Notes: generated from the letters alone by a model not told the origin. Numbered from the stretch's first letter, positions 7,826 to 16,376 are shown. The stretch: DNA of 38,597 bases from JAHJGG01 sp041658785 (GCA_041658785.1 JBAZZL010000007.1:1-38597), one strand, 5' to 3'. Numbers and translations: made by a program.

Positions 7826-8737
7826 TTAAACCCTTAAATGCCTGCGCATGGCCAGCAGACTGGAGAAGACGGTAAGCAGAAGCACTGCTCCGAACTGAAT
7901 TCCGAGCAGCGTGAGTATATTGGAAGTAAAGTAATTTGTCAATAAGGCTGCCTGCTCAAATACGACTTCTACATAGGGGTCAATAAAGCCTAGTGTCAAG
8001 AATAAAATCCCAAAGGTAATAATAACACCGACAACAGAAAATATCAGCGCTTCAATCATATACGGCCCTCGCACAAACCAATCAGTGGCTCCTACCAATT
8101 TTTTGATGCTGATTTCTGTCCTTTGCGTATATATTGAAACGCGGAAAGTATTAAAGATGATCAAAAAGGCGATAACAACAAACAGGGCGCTAAGTCCAAA
8201 GATAAATCGTTCTACTTGCGTTGTGATGCCGCCAATTCTTTGGATTGCTGTTTCAGTGTCGCCGAATGTTTTTGCTTCAATAATATTTTCATATTCCGGG
8301 ACTCGCATGGCATCAATTATTTTTTTATAATCGCTTGGCGCTCGAGTGCGGATAACCAATGTTGAACCCAGAGGGTTGTCGCCCAATTCATCTAGTGAAG
8401 CCAGAATTTCTGGATTGTCTTGATGCAAATCCTTGAATTCAGCCAGTACCGCGTCTTTGGATAGGTATTCGTAATCTACCACCTCTGGAAACTGCGAAAC
8501 ATAATCCAAAACTTCTTGAATTTGGTTATCGGCGGCATCATTGTCAAAAAATACGCTTACATCTATCTCTTTTTCTACCAAAGATATCGCCTCTGATGTC
8601 AAGAGCCTGATAACTAAAAGCGTATTAATGGACAGCAGCATTAACACCAAAATAAGAACAGTCATGATAGACAAGCTGATGTTTCGGATCAAATCCTGAA
8701 AAGCGAATTTAATGATTCTTAGAATTGAGTACAACAT
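7826..8737 (-). CDS. ftsX: Cell-division ABC-transporter-like permease FtsX
   Basis: FtsX is the membrane half of the FtsEX complex, which couples ATP hydrolysis at the divisome to activation of periplasmic peptidoglycan hydrolases. There is a first membrane segment (about residues 24-46), an extracellular domain of about 110 residues (including EKEIDVSVFFDNDA and NPLGSTLVIRTRAP), and three C-terminal membrane segments. The motif TEISIKKLVGATDWFVRGP is characteristic of the family. The ATG at 8737 (MLYSILRIIKFAF) is preferred; a TTG at 8761 would add eight residues. Its partner ftsE lies just upstream, separated by an unusual 12-bp tandem repeat. Confidence 0.92.
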   Translation of the reverse strand: MLYSILRIIKFAFQDLIRNISLSIMTVLILVLMLLSINTLLVIRLLTSEAISLVEKEIDVSVFFDNDAADNQIQEVLDYVSQFPEVVDYEYLSKDAVLAEFKDLHQDNPEILASLDELGDNPLGSTLVIRTRAPSDYKKIIDAMRVPEYENIIEAKTFGDTETAIQRIGGITTQVERFIFGLSALFVVIAFLIIFNTFRVSIYTQRTEISIKKLVGATDWFVRGPYMIEALIFSVVGVIITFGILFLTLGFIDPYVEVVFEQAALLTNYFTSNILTLLGIQFGAVLLLTVFSSLLAMRRHLRV

Positions 8738-8766
8738 AAATTGAATAATACTATCGTACAAATATT

Positions 8767-8834
8767 AATATCCGTCAATATCTATCACAATATCTGTCAC
8801 AATATCTGTCACAATATCCGTCACAATATCCGTA
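8767..8834. repeat. 12-bp tandem repeat between ftsE and ftsX
   Basis: About six head-to-tail units of AATATCYGTCAC occur (plus strand; on the transcript GTGACRGATATT). The units are nearly identical in the middle and decay at both ends. They fill almost the whole gap between the ftsE stop and the ftsX start. Confidence 0.9.
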
Positions 8835-8841
8835 ATTATCT

Positions 8842-9522
8842 TCATAACCGATACTTTCCCACCTTCTCATCCGCCACCACCTTCCCATCGTGCAGAGTAA
8901 TAACCCGTTTTTTCAAATGATTGACAATCTCCCGATTATGCGTTACCAAAACAACCGTCGTTCCAAATTCATTAATTTTTTTCAAAATCTGAATTATTTC
9001 ATGCGTGTTGATGGCATCAAGATTGCCGGTTGGTTCGTCTGCAACCAATATTTTTGGCCGGTGAACAAGCGAGCGGGCAATAACAACGCGCTGCTGCTCA
9101 CCGCCGGAAAGCTGGTGCGGAAAACGGCGCATCATGTGGCTAAGCCCGACGATATCAAGCAAACGAGGCACAACTTCTTTGATTCTGTTATGCGGCTCGC
9201 CAGCTACCTGCAAAGCAAAAGAAACATTTTCCAACACGGTTTTTTTTGATAGCAATTTGAAATCCTGAAAAATTACCCCAATCTGGCGCCGTAAAAACGG
9301 AATATCGCGATTTCTGATGCGTGTTATATCCCAGCCGCCAATTTCAATACTGCCGGAAGTCGGCCTTTCTTCGGCAATCAATAATTTTACCAGAGTAGTC
9401 TTGCCAGTCCCGCTTTGACCCACGATAGAAACAAGTTCACCAGGTTCAATTTTGAGGCTGATGTTGTCTACACCAACACTATCTTTGGAATAACGCTTGG
9501 TGAGTCCGGTTAGTGCTATCAT
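8842..9522 (-). CDS. ftsE: Cell-division ATP-binding protein FtsE
   Basis: FtsE is the cytoplasmic ATPase of the FtsEX complex. It has Walker A GQSGTGKT (residues 35-42), the Q-loop in IGVIFQDFKLL, the ABC signature LSGGEQQR, Walker B ILVADEPTGNLD and the switch His in VLVTHNREIV. The length of 226 residues is standard. The ATG at 9522 opens the canonical MIALTGLTKRY. Its 5' leader of roughly 160 nt contains the 9550-9676 dispersed repeat. The gene pairs with ftsX downstream. Confidence 0.95.
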   Translation of the reverse strand: MIALTGLTKRYSKDSVGVDNISLKIEPGELVSIVGQSGTGKTTLVKLLIAEERPTSGSIEIGGWDITRIRNRDIPFLRRQIGVIFQDFKLLSKKTVLENVSFALQVAGEPHNRIKEVVPRLLDIVGLSHMMRRFPHQLSGGEQQRVVIARSLVHRPKILVADEPTGNLDAINTHEIIQILKKINEFGTTVVLVTHNREIVNHLKKRVITLHDGKVVADEKVGKYRL

Positions 9523-9549
9523 AAATATTTATTGGTATAAAACTTTATA

Positions 9550-9676
9550 TATACCCCTTCGCCTTATTAATTCCGATTTTGCAAAAATTAAATTCCAATT
9601 ATTTTGTTAAGTTTTAGCTATAATTTAACGTTAAGCTGCGGGGTATTATACGGAATTTAAATAGCAATTGAGTATA
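9550..9676 (+). repeat. Dispersed ~130-bp repeat, copy 2 (ftsE leader)
   Basis: This is the inverted copy of 1177-1309, with about 120 positions matching. The CCGCC/GGCGG mini-hairpin of copy 1 is replaced by an AT-rich tract. It lies between the presumed ftsE promoter and the ftsE start, in the opposite orientation relative to the gene compared with the typA copy. Confidence 0.85.
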
Positions 9677-9688
9677 ACTTCGTTAAAT

Positions 9689-9716
9689 ATTATACCACAT
9701 TTGTTGTTTACACAAA
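9689..9716 (-). promoter_or_regulatory. Probable ftsE promoter
   Basis: An extended -10 (TGG-TATAAT, 9694-9689) has a weak TTTGTG-like -35 about 16 nt upstream. It would drive ftsE-ftsX and possibly tRNA-Gln and rlmN. The rest of the gap up to 9842 shows nothing recognisable. Confidence 0.5.
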
Positions 9717-9842
9717 AGAACGGAACGAGCGCTGAAATCCTGATTTTTATCTTTTTATCCTAATTGTTTGTAATGTTGATCGTGCATCTACCTCTGAGTA
9801 TATCACCCAAAGTTGCACCTCTAAATTGATTTTACCTATTAT

Positions 9843-10808
9843 TCATTTTGTGATTTGTTTTTTAAACTCTTCAATCATGGGCACCTGTTCTGATTCCAGA
9901 CCATAAGCCTCGGCGGTAAGCGTTGCGGCCCAATCCGATATTACCAACGAAGAAAATATCTTTTCAAATACATTTTTTCCTTTGAGCTCAATAGTCTGAA
10001 CCGGCAAACCTCTTTTTTTATACAAATCCGCTGTGATTTGCATGCGCTTTTGCACACGCGGATGGTCGGCTGAATCCTTTAAAAAAATAAAGTAGAATTG
10101 CCGAGATAAGCGCCGACTGGAATCTTTTACGTCAAACCCATTCATTTCATTGTGATTTAATTCGGGAATGACATTATAAAAAGCCGGAATTTTACCGGTT
10201 TCGTTAAATTTAATCTTCCAATTATAGGCAATGGATAAATTACGGTTTGAACTGTATATCACTGGCACGCGATCTCTGATATTTTGGGCAATATTTTTAC
10301 CCTGCTTCTCCAACTTGGCCGGATTAATCAGTTTGGCAAGCGTCATGGCCTCCCGCAGGCCATTGTTAATACCCATGAATGTCATCAAACTCATGAGGCT
10401 GAAACCAAGGGCTGATCTTGGCTGAATGTTTGTGTCCGGCATTTTTATAAATGGCACCCCATGCTTGATGGCAATTTGCTCAAGTTTCCCGCCCACCGAC
10501 ACGGCGGCAACTGTAAGTTTTTTTACCAACGCCTCGCCAAATGCCGAAACGACCTCTTCTGTATTACCAGAGTATGAACTCAAAATTACCAGTCTTTGCT
10601 TTAGATCGCGTTTCTTTGGCAAACCATAGTCGCGATGAATTTCTATATCAAGCGATGGATCCCATATTAGCAGCAAATCGGCCGCCAAGTGAGAACCACC
10701 CATGCCAATAACCGCGAATTTAGTCGCTTTTTTAAAATTCTTTTTATTTTGAATTTGAGGCTTGAACTCAAATTGTTTCGCAAAGTTTAAAATAGCGTCG
10801 CGCATCAT
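9843..10808 (-). CDS. Bifunctional phosphoglucose/phosphomannose isomerase
   Basis: This SIS-domain enzyme interconverts fructose-6-phosphate with glucose-6-phosphate or mannose-6-phosphate. The first SIS domain shows GMGGSHLAADLL (near residue 36) and LSSYSGNTEEVVSAF, the phosphosugar-binding loop. A second domain follows with NHNEMNGF, the stretch that carries the family's catalytic Glu. The C-terminal SLVISDWAATLTAEAYGLE is typical of the PGI/PMI family. The length of 321 residues matches it and is far shorter than classical Pgi. It sits 11 bp after the transketolase gene, so the pair handles fructose-6-phosphate exchange between glycolysis and the pentose phosphate pathway. Confidence 0.9.
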   Translation of the reverse strand: MMRDAILNFAKQFEFKPQIQNKKNFKKATKFAVIGMGGSHLAADLLLIWDPSLDIEIHRDYGLPKKRDLKQRLVILSSYSGNTEEVVSAFGEALVKKLTVAAVSVGGKLEQIAIKHGVPFIKMPDTNIQPRSALGFSLMSLMTFMGINNGLREAMTLAKLINPAKLEKQGKNIAQNIRDRVPVIYSSNRNLSIAYNWKIKFNETGKIPAFYNVIPELNHNEMNGFDVKDSSRRLSRQFYFIFLKDSADHPRVQKRMQITADLYKKRGLPVQTIELKGKNVFEKIFSSLVISDWAATLTAEAYGLESEQVPMIEEFKKQITK

Positions 10809-10819
10809 ATATTTGATTA

Positions 10820-12742
10820 TTATTTCAAAATTAATTTCGCGTTTTTTACAATTGCCGCCGCGTCAATGCCTGCTGCCGCATACAGCTCATCCGCCCTTCC
10901 CGACAACTGATACTGCTCTACTCCCAGCATCTTGTACGCTTCTACACAAATATTGCCAGATTCCAAATTTCTAGCCAGCTGGCCGCCTAAGCCGGAGAGC
11001 GTATTGTGGTCTTCAACAGTTATTATTTTCTTTGTTTTTTTAATTGAATCAAATAACGGCGAATCAAATTTCTTTATGGAGCTGACAATCACTATTTCAG
11101 CGCTAAGGCCGCATTCTTTGAGCTCTACCCAAGCTTTAAGCGCTTCGGAAGCCACACTGCCCATAGCCGCAATAGTTATATCAGCCCCGGCGCGCAAGAC
11201 ATCGCATTTGCCATAATTATATTCATAATGCTCATCAAAGAATACTGATCCGTCCTCGCTGGCAAGCACCGGTATTTTATGCCGGCCCATTCGAACGTAA
11301 AAATTGCCGTAATGGCCGGCAATAAATCGTATGATTCTGTCGCAGTGGTTTGGATCAGCAGGTTCAATCTGCATGGTATTAAAAAACCCCAAAACTGATC
11401 CTGAATCATCAATTGCTTGGTGGGTTGGCCCATCCTCCCCCACCGACAGCCCGCAATGCGTGGCAACCATTTTGACATTGCACTCATTGATATCATTAAC
11501 CCGCGCTTGATCTTTTGGACGGCTGGTGAGAAAAGCGCCAAATGTGGAGCAAAATGGAATTATGCCAGACAGACTTAGGCCGCCGGAACATGAAACTAAT
11601 TGTTGCTCTGCCACGCCAACGTCAAAATGACGCTCCGGAATCTCATCTTTAACATACTGTGTTTTGACCGATCCGGCAAGATCGGCCGTGAGGGCAACGA
11701 TATTTTTATTTGCATAAGCTAAATCCAAAAGAGCCTTGCCATAAGCAGTGCGGCAATCAGTTTGCGCATCGGTCTTGTACAAACGCGGCCTGCCAAGATT
11801 AACAGCCATTTTTTCCAAATTTCGGCCAAATTCTGCTTTCGCGGGATTCCATTTTACATGCCGGGCGCGAAAATCAGATAATATCTCATCATCTTTTTTA
11901 GTTAGCGCCAGCCGCCCAAGTTCTGCGGCCGCTTCGGCTATTTTTGCCGTTGATCCATGCCAGGTGGCGCGTCTTTGCCGGCCTTCGGCCTCCATAAAAT
12001 CAACGCCTTTACCCATAATGGTGTTTCCTAATATAAATATCGGCTTATTTTTTACCAGGACTGCTTCCGACAAAACTCTCCACATATCCTGAAAATCATG
12101 GCCGTTTGCTTCTACCACATGCCAGCCGGCGCTGGAAAAAACTGCCCGTGGATTATATGGCATGACTTCTTCCAGGCTTGCTGTCAGCTGGACATGGTTG
12201 TAGTCCATAAAAACAATAAAATTATCAAGCCGGTATTTGCTGGCAAAGTTAGCCATCTCGTAAACTTGGCCTTCCTCCGATTCACCATCACCCACCAGCG
12301 CGAAAACATGTTTATTTTCGCCTTTAATTTTGCCGGCCAGCGCAAAACCGCTGGCTGCCCCCACCCCGGCGCCAAGCGGGCCGGTCCCATACCAAACTCC
12401 GGGCACGTGCCGAGTAACGTGGCCTTCGTAAGGCTGTCCGCTTTTTCTAAAACCCGCGACAACCTCATTTTTGGAAATATACCCCATTTCTGCCAAAACC
12501 CCGTACACCGCCGATGAAATATGGCCGTTTGATATAATGACCGGATCGCCAGTTTGGCTTAAGATAAATGCGTAAAGCAATGTCAAATAATCGGCGCAAC
12601 CAAGTGAACCGCCAGGGTGGCCGCTCTCGGCATTTGTTGTCATGGCGAGAACTGAATGGCGCACTCCTTTGGCAAATATTTCTAAAAAATTAATCTGTTC
12701 CTTGGACAATTTTGAACCTAATTTCGGAATGAATCCAAGCAT
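10820..12742 (-). CDS. tkt: Transketolase
   Basis: Transketolase is a thiamine-diphosphate enzyme that moves two-carbon units between ketose and aldose phosphates in the non-oxidative pentose phosphate pathway. The N-terminal domain has SGHPGGSLGCADYLTLLY and the ThDP/Mg motif GDGESEEGQVYEMA. The pyrimidine-binding domain has FDVGVAEQQLVSCSGGL with the catalytic Glu, then GPTHQAIDD. The C-terminal domain begins near TIAAMGSVASEAL. The ORF is open further upstream, but the ATG at 12742 (MLGFIPKLG) gives the expected 640 residues, while the extra codons are low-complexity leader. It is a single chain, not the split form. A TATACT -10 lies 29 nt before the ATG. Confidence 0.93.
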   Translation of the reverse strand: MLGFIPKLGSKLSKEQINFLEIFAKGVRHSVLAMTTNAESGHPGGSLGCADYLTLLYAFILSQTGDPVIISNGHISSAVYGVLAEMGYISKNEVVAGFRKSGQPYEGHVTRHVPGVWYGTGPLGAGVGAASGFALAGKIKGENKHVFALVGDGESEEGQVYEMANFASKYRLDNFIVFMDYNHVQLTASLEEVMPYNPRAVFSSAGWHVVEANGHDFQDMWRVLSEAVLVKNKPIFILGNTIMGKGVDFMEAEGRQRRATWHGSTAKIAEAAAELGRLALTKKDDEILSDFRARHVKWNPAKAEFGRNLEKMAVNLGRPRLYKTDAQTDCRTAYGKALLDLAYANKNIVALTADLAGSVKTQYVKDEIPERHFDVGVAEQQLVSCSGGLSLSGIIPFCSTFGAFLTSRPKDQARVNDINECNVKMVATHCGLSVGEDGPTHQAIDDSGSVLGFFNTMQIEPADPNHCDRIIRFIAGHYGNFYVRMGRHKIPVLASEDGSVFFDEHYEYNYGKCDVLRAGADITIAAMGSVASEALKAWVELKECGLSAEIVIVSSIKKFDSPLFDSIKKTKKIITVEDHNTLSGLGGQLARNLESGNICVEAYKMLGVEQYQLSGRADELYAAAGIDAAAIVKNAKLILK

Positions 12743-12770
12743 AATATTATGAATATCTGTGAATAGGGAC

Positions 12771-12799
12771 AGTATACAACAATAATAAAAAAAATGAAA
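12771..12799 (-). promoter_or_regulatory. Possible tkt promoter
   Basis: TATACT (12776-12771) has only a weak TTTCAT at -35 spacing. It lies after the rpsI terminator-like hairpin and before tkt, so the sugar genes can be expressed independently of the ribosomal operon. Confidence 0.4.
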
Positions 12800-12837
12800 C
12801 TGATCAGCCAAAAAATATACTGCCGCGGCTGAATATA

Positions 12838-12860
12838 AAATCCGCCCAGAAAGCGGATTT
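12838..12860 (-). terminator. Hairpin after rpsI
   Basis: An 8-bp stem AAATCCGC/GCGGATTT with a 7-nt loop follows rpsI. On the minus strand it is followed by TTATATT, a weak T-tract. It belongs to the short CCGCC/GGCGG-type hairpins scattered in this window. Confidence 0.5.
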
Positions 12861-12886
12861 GGATAATGACGCAAGAAACCGATGAA

Positions 12887-13306
12887 TTAACGCTTTTTCC
12901 ATTGATGAGCCCTTCTAGCTTTCCGCAACCCGGCTTTTTTACGTTCTTTGGCGCGGGGGTCTCGCGTCAAAAATCCTTCTGCTTTAAGAATAGGCTTGAG
13001 AGCGCTGTCCCATTTTATCAATGCGCGGGCAATTCCATGTCTCAAAGCTTCGGCCTGAGCATGAATGCCGCCTCCGGCGATTTTTGCTTCAACATCAATG
13101 CTTTTATCGCGCCCGACGATTTTTAACGGTGAAATTACCTTATTCTGCCAAATATCAATCGGAAAATAATCATTAAGCTTGCGGCCATTAATTACAAGAT
13201 TTCCTTTGCCGGCTGTTATTCTGACTCTGGCGCACGCGGTCTTCCTGCGGCCGATTGCGCGCTCCATGCTCCCTAAATCTTTTTGGTTAGATTCTTCTTT
13301 TACCAT
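12887..13306 (-). CDS. rpsI: 30S ribosomal protein S9 (uS9)
   Basis: S9 lies in the 30S head, and its C-terminal tail touches the P-site tRNA. Family motifs are AIGRRKTACARVRI, NGRKLNDYF, IAGGGIHAQAEALRHGIARAL and the C-terminal LTRDPRAKERKKAGLRKARR. It ends in KKR, close to the usual SKR. The length of 139 residues is standard. The ATG at 13306 is used; an internal Met at residue 14 is an alternative. It lies 27 bp after rplM in the usual rplM-rpsI pair. Confidence 0.96.
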   Translation of the reverse strand: MVKEESNQKDLGSMERAIGRRKTACARVRITAGKGNLVINGRKLNDYFPIDIWQNKVISPLKIVGRDKSIDVEAKIAGGGIHAQAEALRHGIARALIKWDSALKPILKAEGFLTRDPRAKERKKAGLRKARRAHQWKKR

Positions 13307-13333
13307 ATATTAACATTAGCCACTGATAAGTAA

Positions 13334-13702
13334 TTAGTTTTTTATTGATAAACGTTTCATCATTTCATCTCGCAATTTATTTTTTGGCAGCATGCCATAG
13401 ACAGCCTTGCGCAATACCTCGCCCGGATTCAAATCAAATATTTTTTTCATCGCTGTCCTCTGCAGTCCGCCCCGATGCATCGTGTGATGATAATAATCTT
13501 TCTGCACCAATTTTTTGCCTGTAAATTTAACCTTTGACGCATTGATAACCGTAACATAATCGCCACCGTCAACATTCGGAACAAATGACGGTTTATTCTT
13601 GCCGCGCAAACACATCGCCACTTGGGTGGCAATGCGTCCAACCGCCCTGTCGGCAGCGTCAATTTCGTGTTTTTGTCTGGTTATTTCCTTGTTCATGTCC
13701 AT
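13334..13702 (-). CDS. rplM: 50S ribosomal protein L13 (uL13)
   Basis: L13 is an early 50S assembly protein. Recognisable segments are AADRAVGRIATQVAMCLRGK, VDGGDYVTVINASKVKFTGKK, KDYYHHTMHRGGLQ and AVYGMLPKNKLRDEMMKRL. The frame is open to 13759, but that extension would overlap rplQ. The ATGs at 13702 and 13696 give about 120 residues, slightly short for the family because the C-terminal tail is reduced. No strong Shine-Dalgarno sequence decides between the two starts. Confidence 0.95.
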   Translation of the reverse strand: MDMNKEITRQKHEIDAADRAVGRIATQVAMCLRGKNKPSFVPNVDGGDYVTVINASKVKFTGKKLVQKDYYHHTMHRGGLQRTAMKKIFDLNPGEVLRKAVYGMLPKNKLRDEMMKRLSIKN

Positions 13703-13721
13703 AAAATAATAGCTTGAATGA

Positions 13722-14072
13722 TTAGACAAATTCAATGACTGCCATTTCTGCCGCGTCATTTTTTCTCGCGCCTATCTTTGTTACTCTTGTATAGCCGCCG
13801 CTTCGGCCATTGTACTTTGGAGCCAGTTCATTCATCACCCGATTTATTGCTTCGTCCGTATACAATACTTTTGCAATATTCCGCCGGCTTGCCAACGTGC
13901 CTGCTTTGGCTTTGCTAATGAGCGGTTCTACAAAACTTCTCAATAATTTAGCTTTTACAACCGTGGTTTTTATGGATCCATGCAAAATCAAACTATCCGC
14001 AAGATTGCGCATCAATGCTCCTCGTTGCGCTTTTAATCTTCCCAATGATTTTTTTTCCTTTCGATGTCTCAT
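13722..14072 (-). CDS. rplQ: 50S ribosomal protein L17 (bL17)
   Basis: L17 sits near the exit tunnel of the 50S subunit. It begins MRHRKEKKSLGRLKAQRGAL, the usual N-terminal signature. The segments LADSLILHGSIKTTVVKAK and GGYTRVTKIGARKNDAAEMA are conserved. The length of 116 residues is normal. It follows rpoA by 36 bp, as in the classical alpha operon. Confidence 0.96.
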   Translation of the reverse strand: MRHRKEKKSLGRLKAQRGALMRNLADSLILHGSIKTTVVKAKLLRSFVEPLISKAKAGTLASRRNIAKVLYTDEAINRVMNELAPKYNGRSGGYTRVTKIGARKNDAAEMAVIEFV

Positions 14073-14108
14073 AGTCTCTTAGTTTACAAATACTGAAGGC
14101 TGGTTTTT

Positions 14109-15011
14109 TTAAACTATTTTCTTTTTTCTGCCCCTCTTTTTTGGTTTCCCGGATTTTTCTCCATCACGAGCTTCTGGGGCGTCTGTTTTATCATTGGATG
14201 CATCGGCAAGCTCGCCCCCAGGCAAATCTTCACTGCCGTTGCCATCTGTTAATGTCCTTAAATTTCCCATGCCAAACGGCGATTCATCATTAGGATTAGG
14301 CAGACTGGCGCCGTTTCCATCTTGGACAGCATCCAGAATTAGAGCAAAATGATCCATGAGCAGCTTGGTCGCCTGGCCAATAGCTTCTTTTGGAGTTATC
14401 GTGCCATTCGTCTCAATCGTAATAACCAATTTTTCATAATCCGTGATATCTCCAAGACGGGTAAGCTCGATATTATACCCAACATCGCGTATCGGCGTAT
14501 AAAGAGAATCAATGGATATTGTCCCAAGCGGCAGATCCTTGGTATTCTTTTCAGCTACTGAAATATATCCAGCGCCCTTATTAACTGTTACTTCCATATC
14601 AAGTTCCAAATTGTCATCTGTAATGGTCATCAATTTTAATTCCGGGTTAAGAATCTCAACATCTGAATTTTTATCAAAATCACCCATGGTGATCACTCCT
14701 TTGCTTTTTTTTAAAAGAGTTAAAGTAACGGGTTCATCGCTGTATACGCGAACGGCCGCCTGTTTGAGGTTCAAAATTATTTCCACCACATCTTCCAATA
14801 CGCCATCAATCGCCGAAAACTCGTGCTGCACGCCCTCTATTCTAAAAGATTCAACCGCCGCGCCCGGCAAAGACGACAATAGCACCCGCCGCAAAGCGTT
14901 TCCAAGCGTAGTTCCATATCCTTGCTGGCAAGGCGTAATAACGACTCGGCCAACATTCGGATGTTCTGTTTCATTAAAATCAATTGTTGTTGGCAGGTGG
15001 ATGTGTTCCAT
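14109..15011 (-). CDS. rpoA: RNA polymerase alpha subunit without recognisable C-terminal domain
   Basis: The alpha dimer nucleates RNA polymerase assembly. The N-terminal domain is intact: GYGTTLGNALRRVLLSSLPGAA (near residue 30) and VEIILNLKQAAVR, through to the dimer region ending near LLMDHFALILDAV (about residue 225). After this there is no helix-hairpin-helix alpha-CTD. Instead a tail of about 70 residues rich in Gly, Asp, Glu, Pro and Ser ends in the basic KPKKRGRKKKIV. The total length of 300 residues therefore hides a missing domain. It lies between rpsD and rplQ. The loss would remove UP-element and many activator contacts (inference). Confidence 0.94.
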   Translation of the reverse strand: MEHIHLPTTIDFNETEHPNVGRVVITPCQQGYGTTLGNALRRVLLSSLPGAAVESFRIEGVQHEFSAIDGVLEDVVEIILNLKQAAVRVYSDEPVTLTLLKKSKGVITMGDFDKNSDVEILNPELKLMTITDDNLELDMEVTVNKGAGYISVAEKNTKDLPLGTISIDSLYTPIRDVGYNIELTRLGDITDYEKLVITIETNGTITPKEAIGQATKLLMDHFALILDAVQDGNGASLPNPNDESPFGMGNLRTLTDGNGSEDLPGGELADASNDKTDAPEARDGEKSGKPKKRGRKKKIV

Positions 15012-15127
15012 ATAGTTTTAGATTTAAAAAAATGTAGTAGAAAACGAATACGATATTGCGGGCAGTTTTCACAAAATCAACACTTGCCGCGCAATCAGTA
15101 ATTACTCTATAATTATCTTGTTGAAAA

Positions 15128-15751
15128 TTATCTTGTTGAATAATACTCAATAATCAGCCTAACATCAAAAATTTTCTCAAAATCTTTTTCTTGAGGAAGA
15201 TTCAGCACCTTGCCTGACTTTTTGACGGCATCAAGGCTTACCCAAGACGGCAGCTCTTTGCGGGCAAGTTTTTCCTCAATATTTTCAAAGAATTTCTTTT
15301 TCTTTTTATTATCTTTTAGAGCAACAACATCGCCCACCGAGACTATATGCGATGGAATATTGATCTTTTTTCCATTTAGGACAAACATGGAATGGCTGAC
15401 TAGCTGTCTGGCTTGGGCGCGAGTGTCTGCAAATCCGAGCCGATATACCAGATTATCCAGCCGCCGCTCTAACAACCTCAATAAATTGACGCTTGAATCT
15501 CCGGCCTGCCTTCGCGTTTCATCCACATAACGCCGAAATTGCCGTTCGCGCACGCCATACATAAACTTTGCTTTTTGTTTTTCTATCAACTGCTTGCCAA
15601 AAGATGAAACCGCCATTCGCTTGCCGCTTGGCCCATGAACTCCCGGTTTTTGGCCAAGACGCCTGGCAACTTTCGATGGATTGGTCTTAAGCCCTAAATT
15701 GATTCCAAACCTCCTTGCTATTTTATTTTTTGGTCCGATGTATCTTCCCAT
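15128..15751 (-). CDS. rpsD: 30S ribosomal protein S4 (uS4)
   Basis: S4 is a primary 16S rRNA binder that starts assembly of the 30S body. It begins MGRYIGPKNKIARRFGINLG. RRLDNLVYRLGFADTRAQARQLVSHSMFVLNGKK is the S4 RNA-binding domain (shown here in part, about residues 90-125), and the chain ends RLIIEYYSTR. No N-terminal zinc cysteines are present, so this is the C-minus form. The length of 207 residues is normal. The gap before it (15752-15947) carries two dispersed palindromes. Confidence 0.95.
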   Translation of the reverse strand: MGRYIGPKNKIARRFGINLGLKTNPSKVARRLGQKPGVHGPSGKRMAVSSFGKQLIEKQKAKFMYGVRERQFRRYVDETRRQAGDSSVNLLRLLERRLDNLVYRLGFADTRAQARQLVSHSMFVLNGKKINIPSHIVSVGDVVALKDNKKKKKFFENIEEKLARKELPSWVSLDAVKKSGKVLNLPQEKDFEKIFDVRLIIEYYSTR

Positions 15752-15784
15752 AATTATTAAGATGCTAATTATTTCAATTTATTT

Positions 15785-15840
15785 CCAGTTTCTCCCGCCA
15801 CAGCGGGATCCCGCTCGGTGCGGGACAGTTTCTAATTTCC
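15785..15840. repeat. Palindromic repeat (CCAGTTTCTCCCGC family), intergenic copy
   Basis: CCAGTTTCTCCCGC, an inner AGCGGGATCCCGCT palindrome, then GCGGGACAGTTTCTAATTTC. Almost the same sequence occurs inside mnmA at 22772-22833. It lies between rpsK and rpsD, followed by short AATTTCC/TTTCTAA simple repeats. Confidence 0.85.
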
Positions 15841-15890
15841 AATTTTTAATTTCCAATTTCTAATTTCCAAAAACTTGTCCGGCCCATCTT

Positions 15891-15925
15891 CGCCCGCCGA
15901 ATTTGGCGGGCTACGCCGGGTAAAC
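15891..15925. repeat. CGCC-GGCGGG hairpin repeat, copy 1
   Basis: CCCGCC, a 6-nt loop, GGCGGG, then CTACGCCGGGTAAA. A close relative lies at 37322-37351. It is located between rpsK and rpsD. Confidence 0.65.
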
Positions 15926-15947
15926 TCCGTCAACGGGCGCAGACGGA

Positions 15948-16340
15948 TTATACTCTCCTGCGGCCAGGCGGACGGCACCCATTGTGCGGCAGCGGAGTCA
16001 CATCTTTAATTGATAAAACCGTCAACCCGTTTGAATTTAGAGCGCGTATCGCCGCCTCGCGCCCGCCGCCAATGCCTTTGACAAACACATTGACTTCCTT
16101 AAGACCATAAGCTTTTATATTATCTACTACCTGCTTAACAACCTTTCCGGCCGCGTATGGAGTTGCTTTTTTGGGTCCTTTAAAACCAGCCATTCCCGCG
16201 CTTGCCCAGCCCAAAACATTCCCGGTCTGGTCGGCAATTGAGACAATGGTATTGTTGAAAGTAGCCTGGATATACGCATGGCCGTGGCTCACAGGCTTAA
16301 TAACTTTCTTTTTCTTTTTTATAATTTTTATGTTTTCCAT
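15948..16340 (-). CDS. rpsK: 30S ribosomal protein S11 (uS11)
   Basis: S11 lies on the 30S platform near the E site. Conserved segments are GHAYIQATFNNTIVSIAD, GNVLGWASAGMAGFKGPKK, VFVKGIGGGREAAIRAL and the C-terminal DVTPLPHNGCRPPGRRRV. A longer frame begins with TTG at 16349, but the ATG at 16340 (MENIKIIKKKKK) is the natural start and gives 130 residues. It is 36 bp after rpsM. Confidence 0.96.
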   Translation of the reverse strand: MENIKIIKKKKKVIKPVSHGHAYIQATFNNTIVSIADQTGNVLGWASAGMAGFKGPKKATPYAAGKVVKQVVDNIKAYGLKEVNVFVKGIGGGREAAIRALNSNGLTVLSIKDVTPLPHNGCRPPGRRRV

Positions 16341-16376
16341 ACCTGGCAATCTACCGATTGAATATTTCCGCTATAA

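Noticed and set aside
7639..7875. Open frame over tRNA-Gln (reads GSGTWIRTK...)
   Set aside because: It is the antisense shadow of a tRNA gene; this peptide pattern is a well-known artefact of tRNA T-arms.
8767..8834. CRISPR array
   Set aside because: The 12-bp units are directly head to tail with no spacers.
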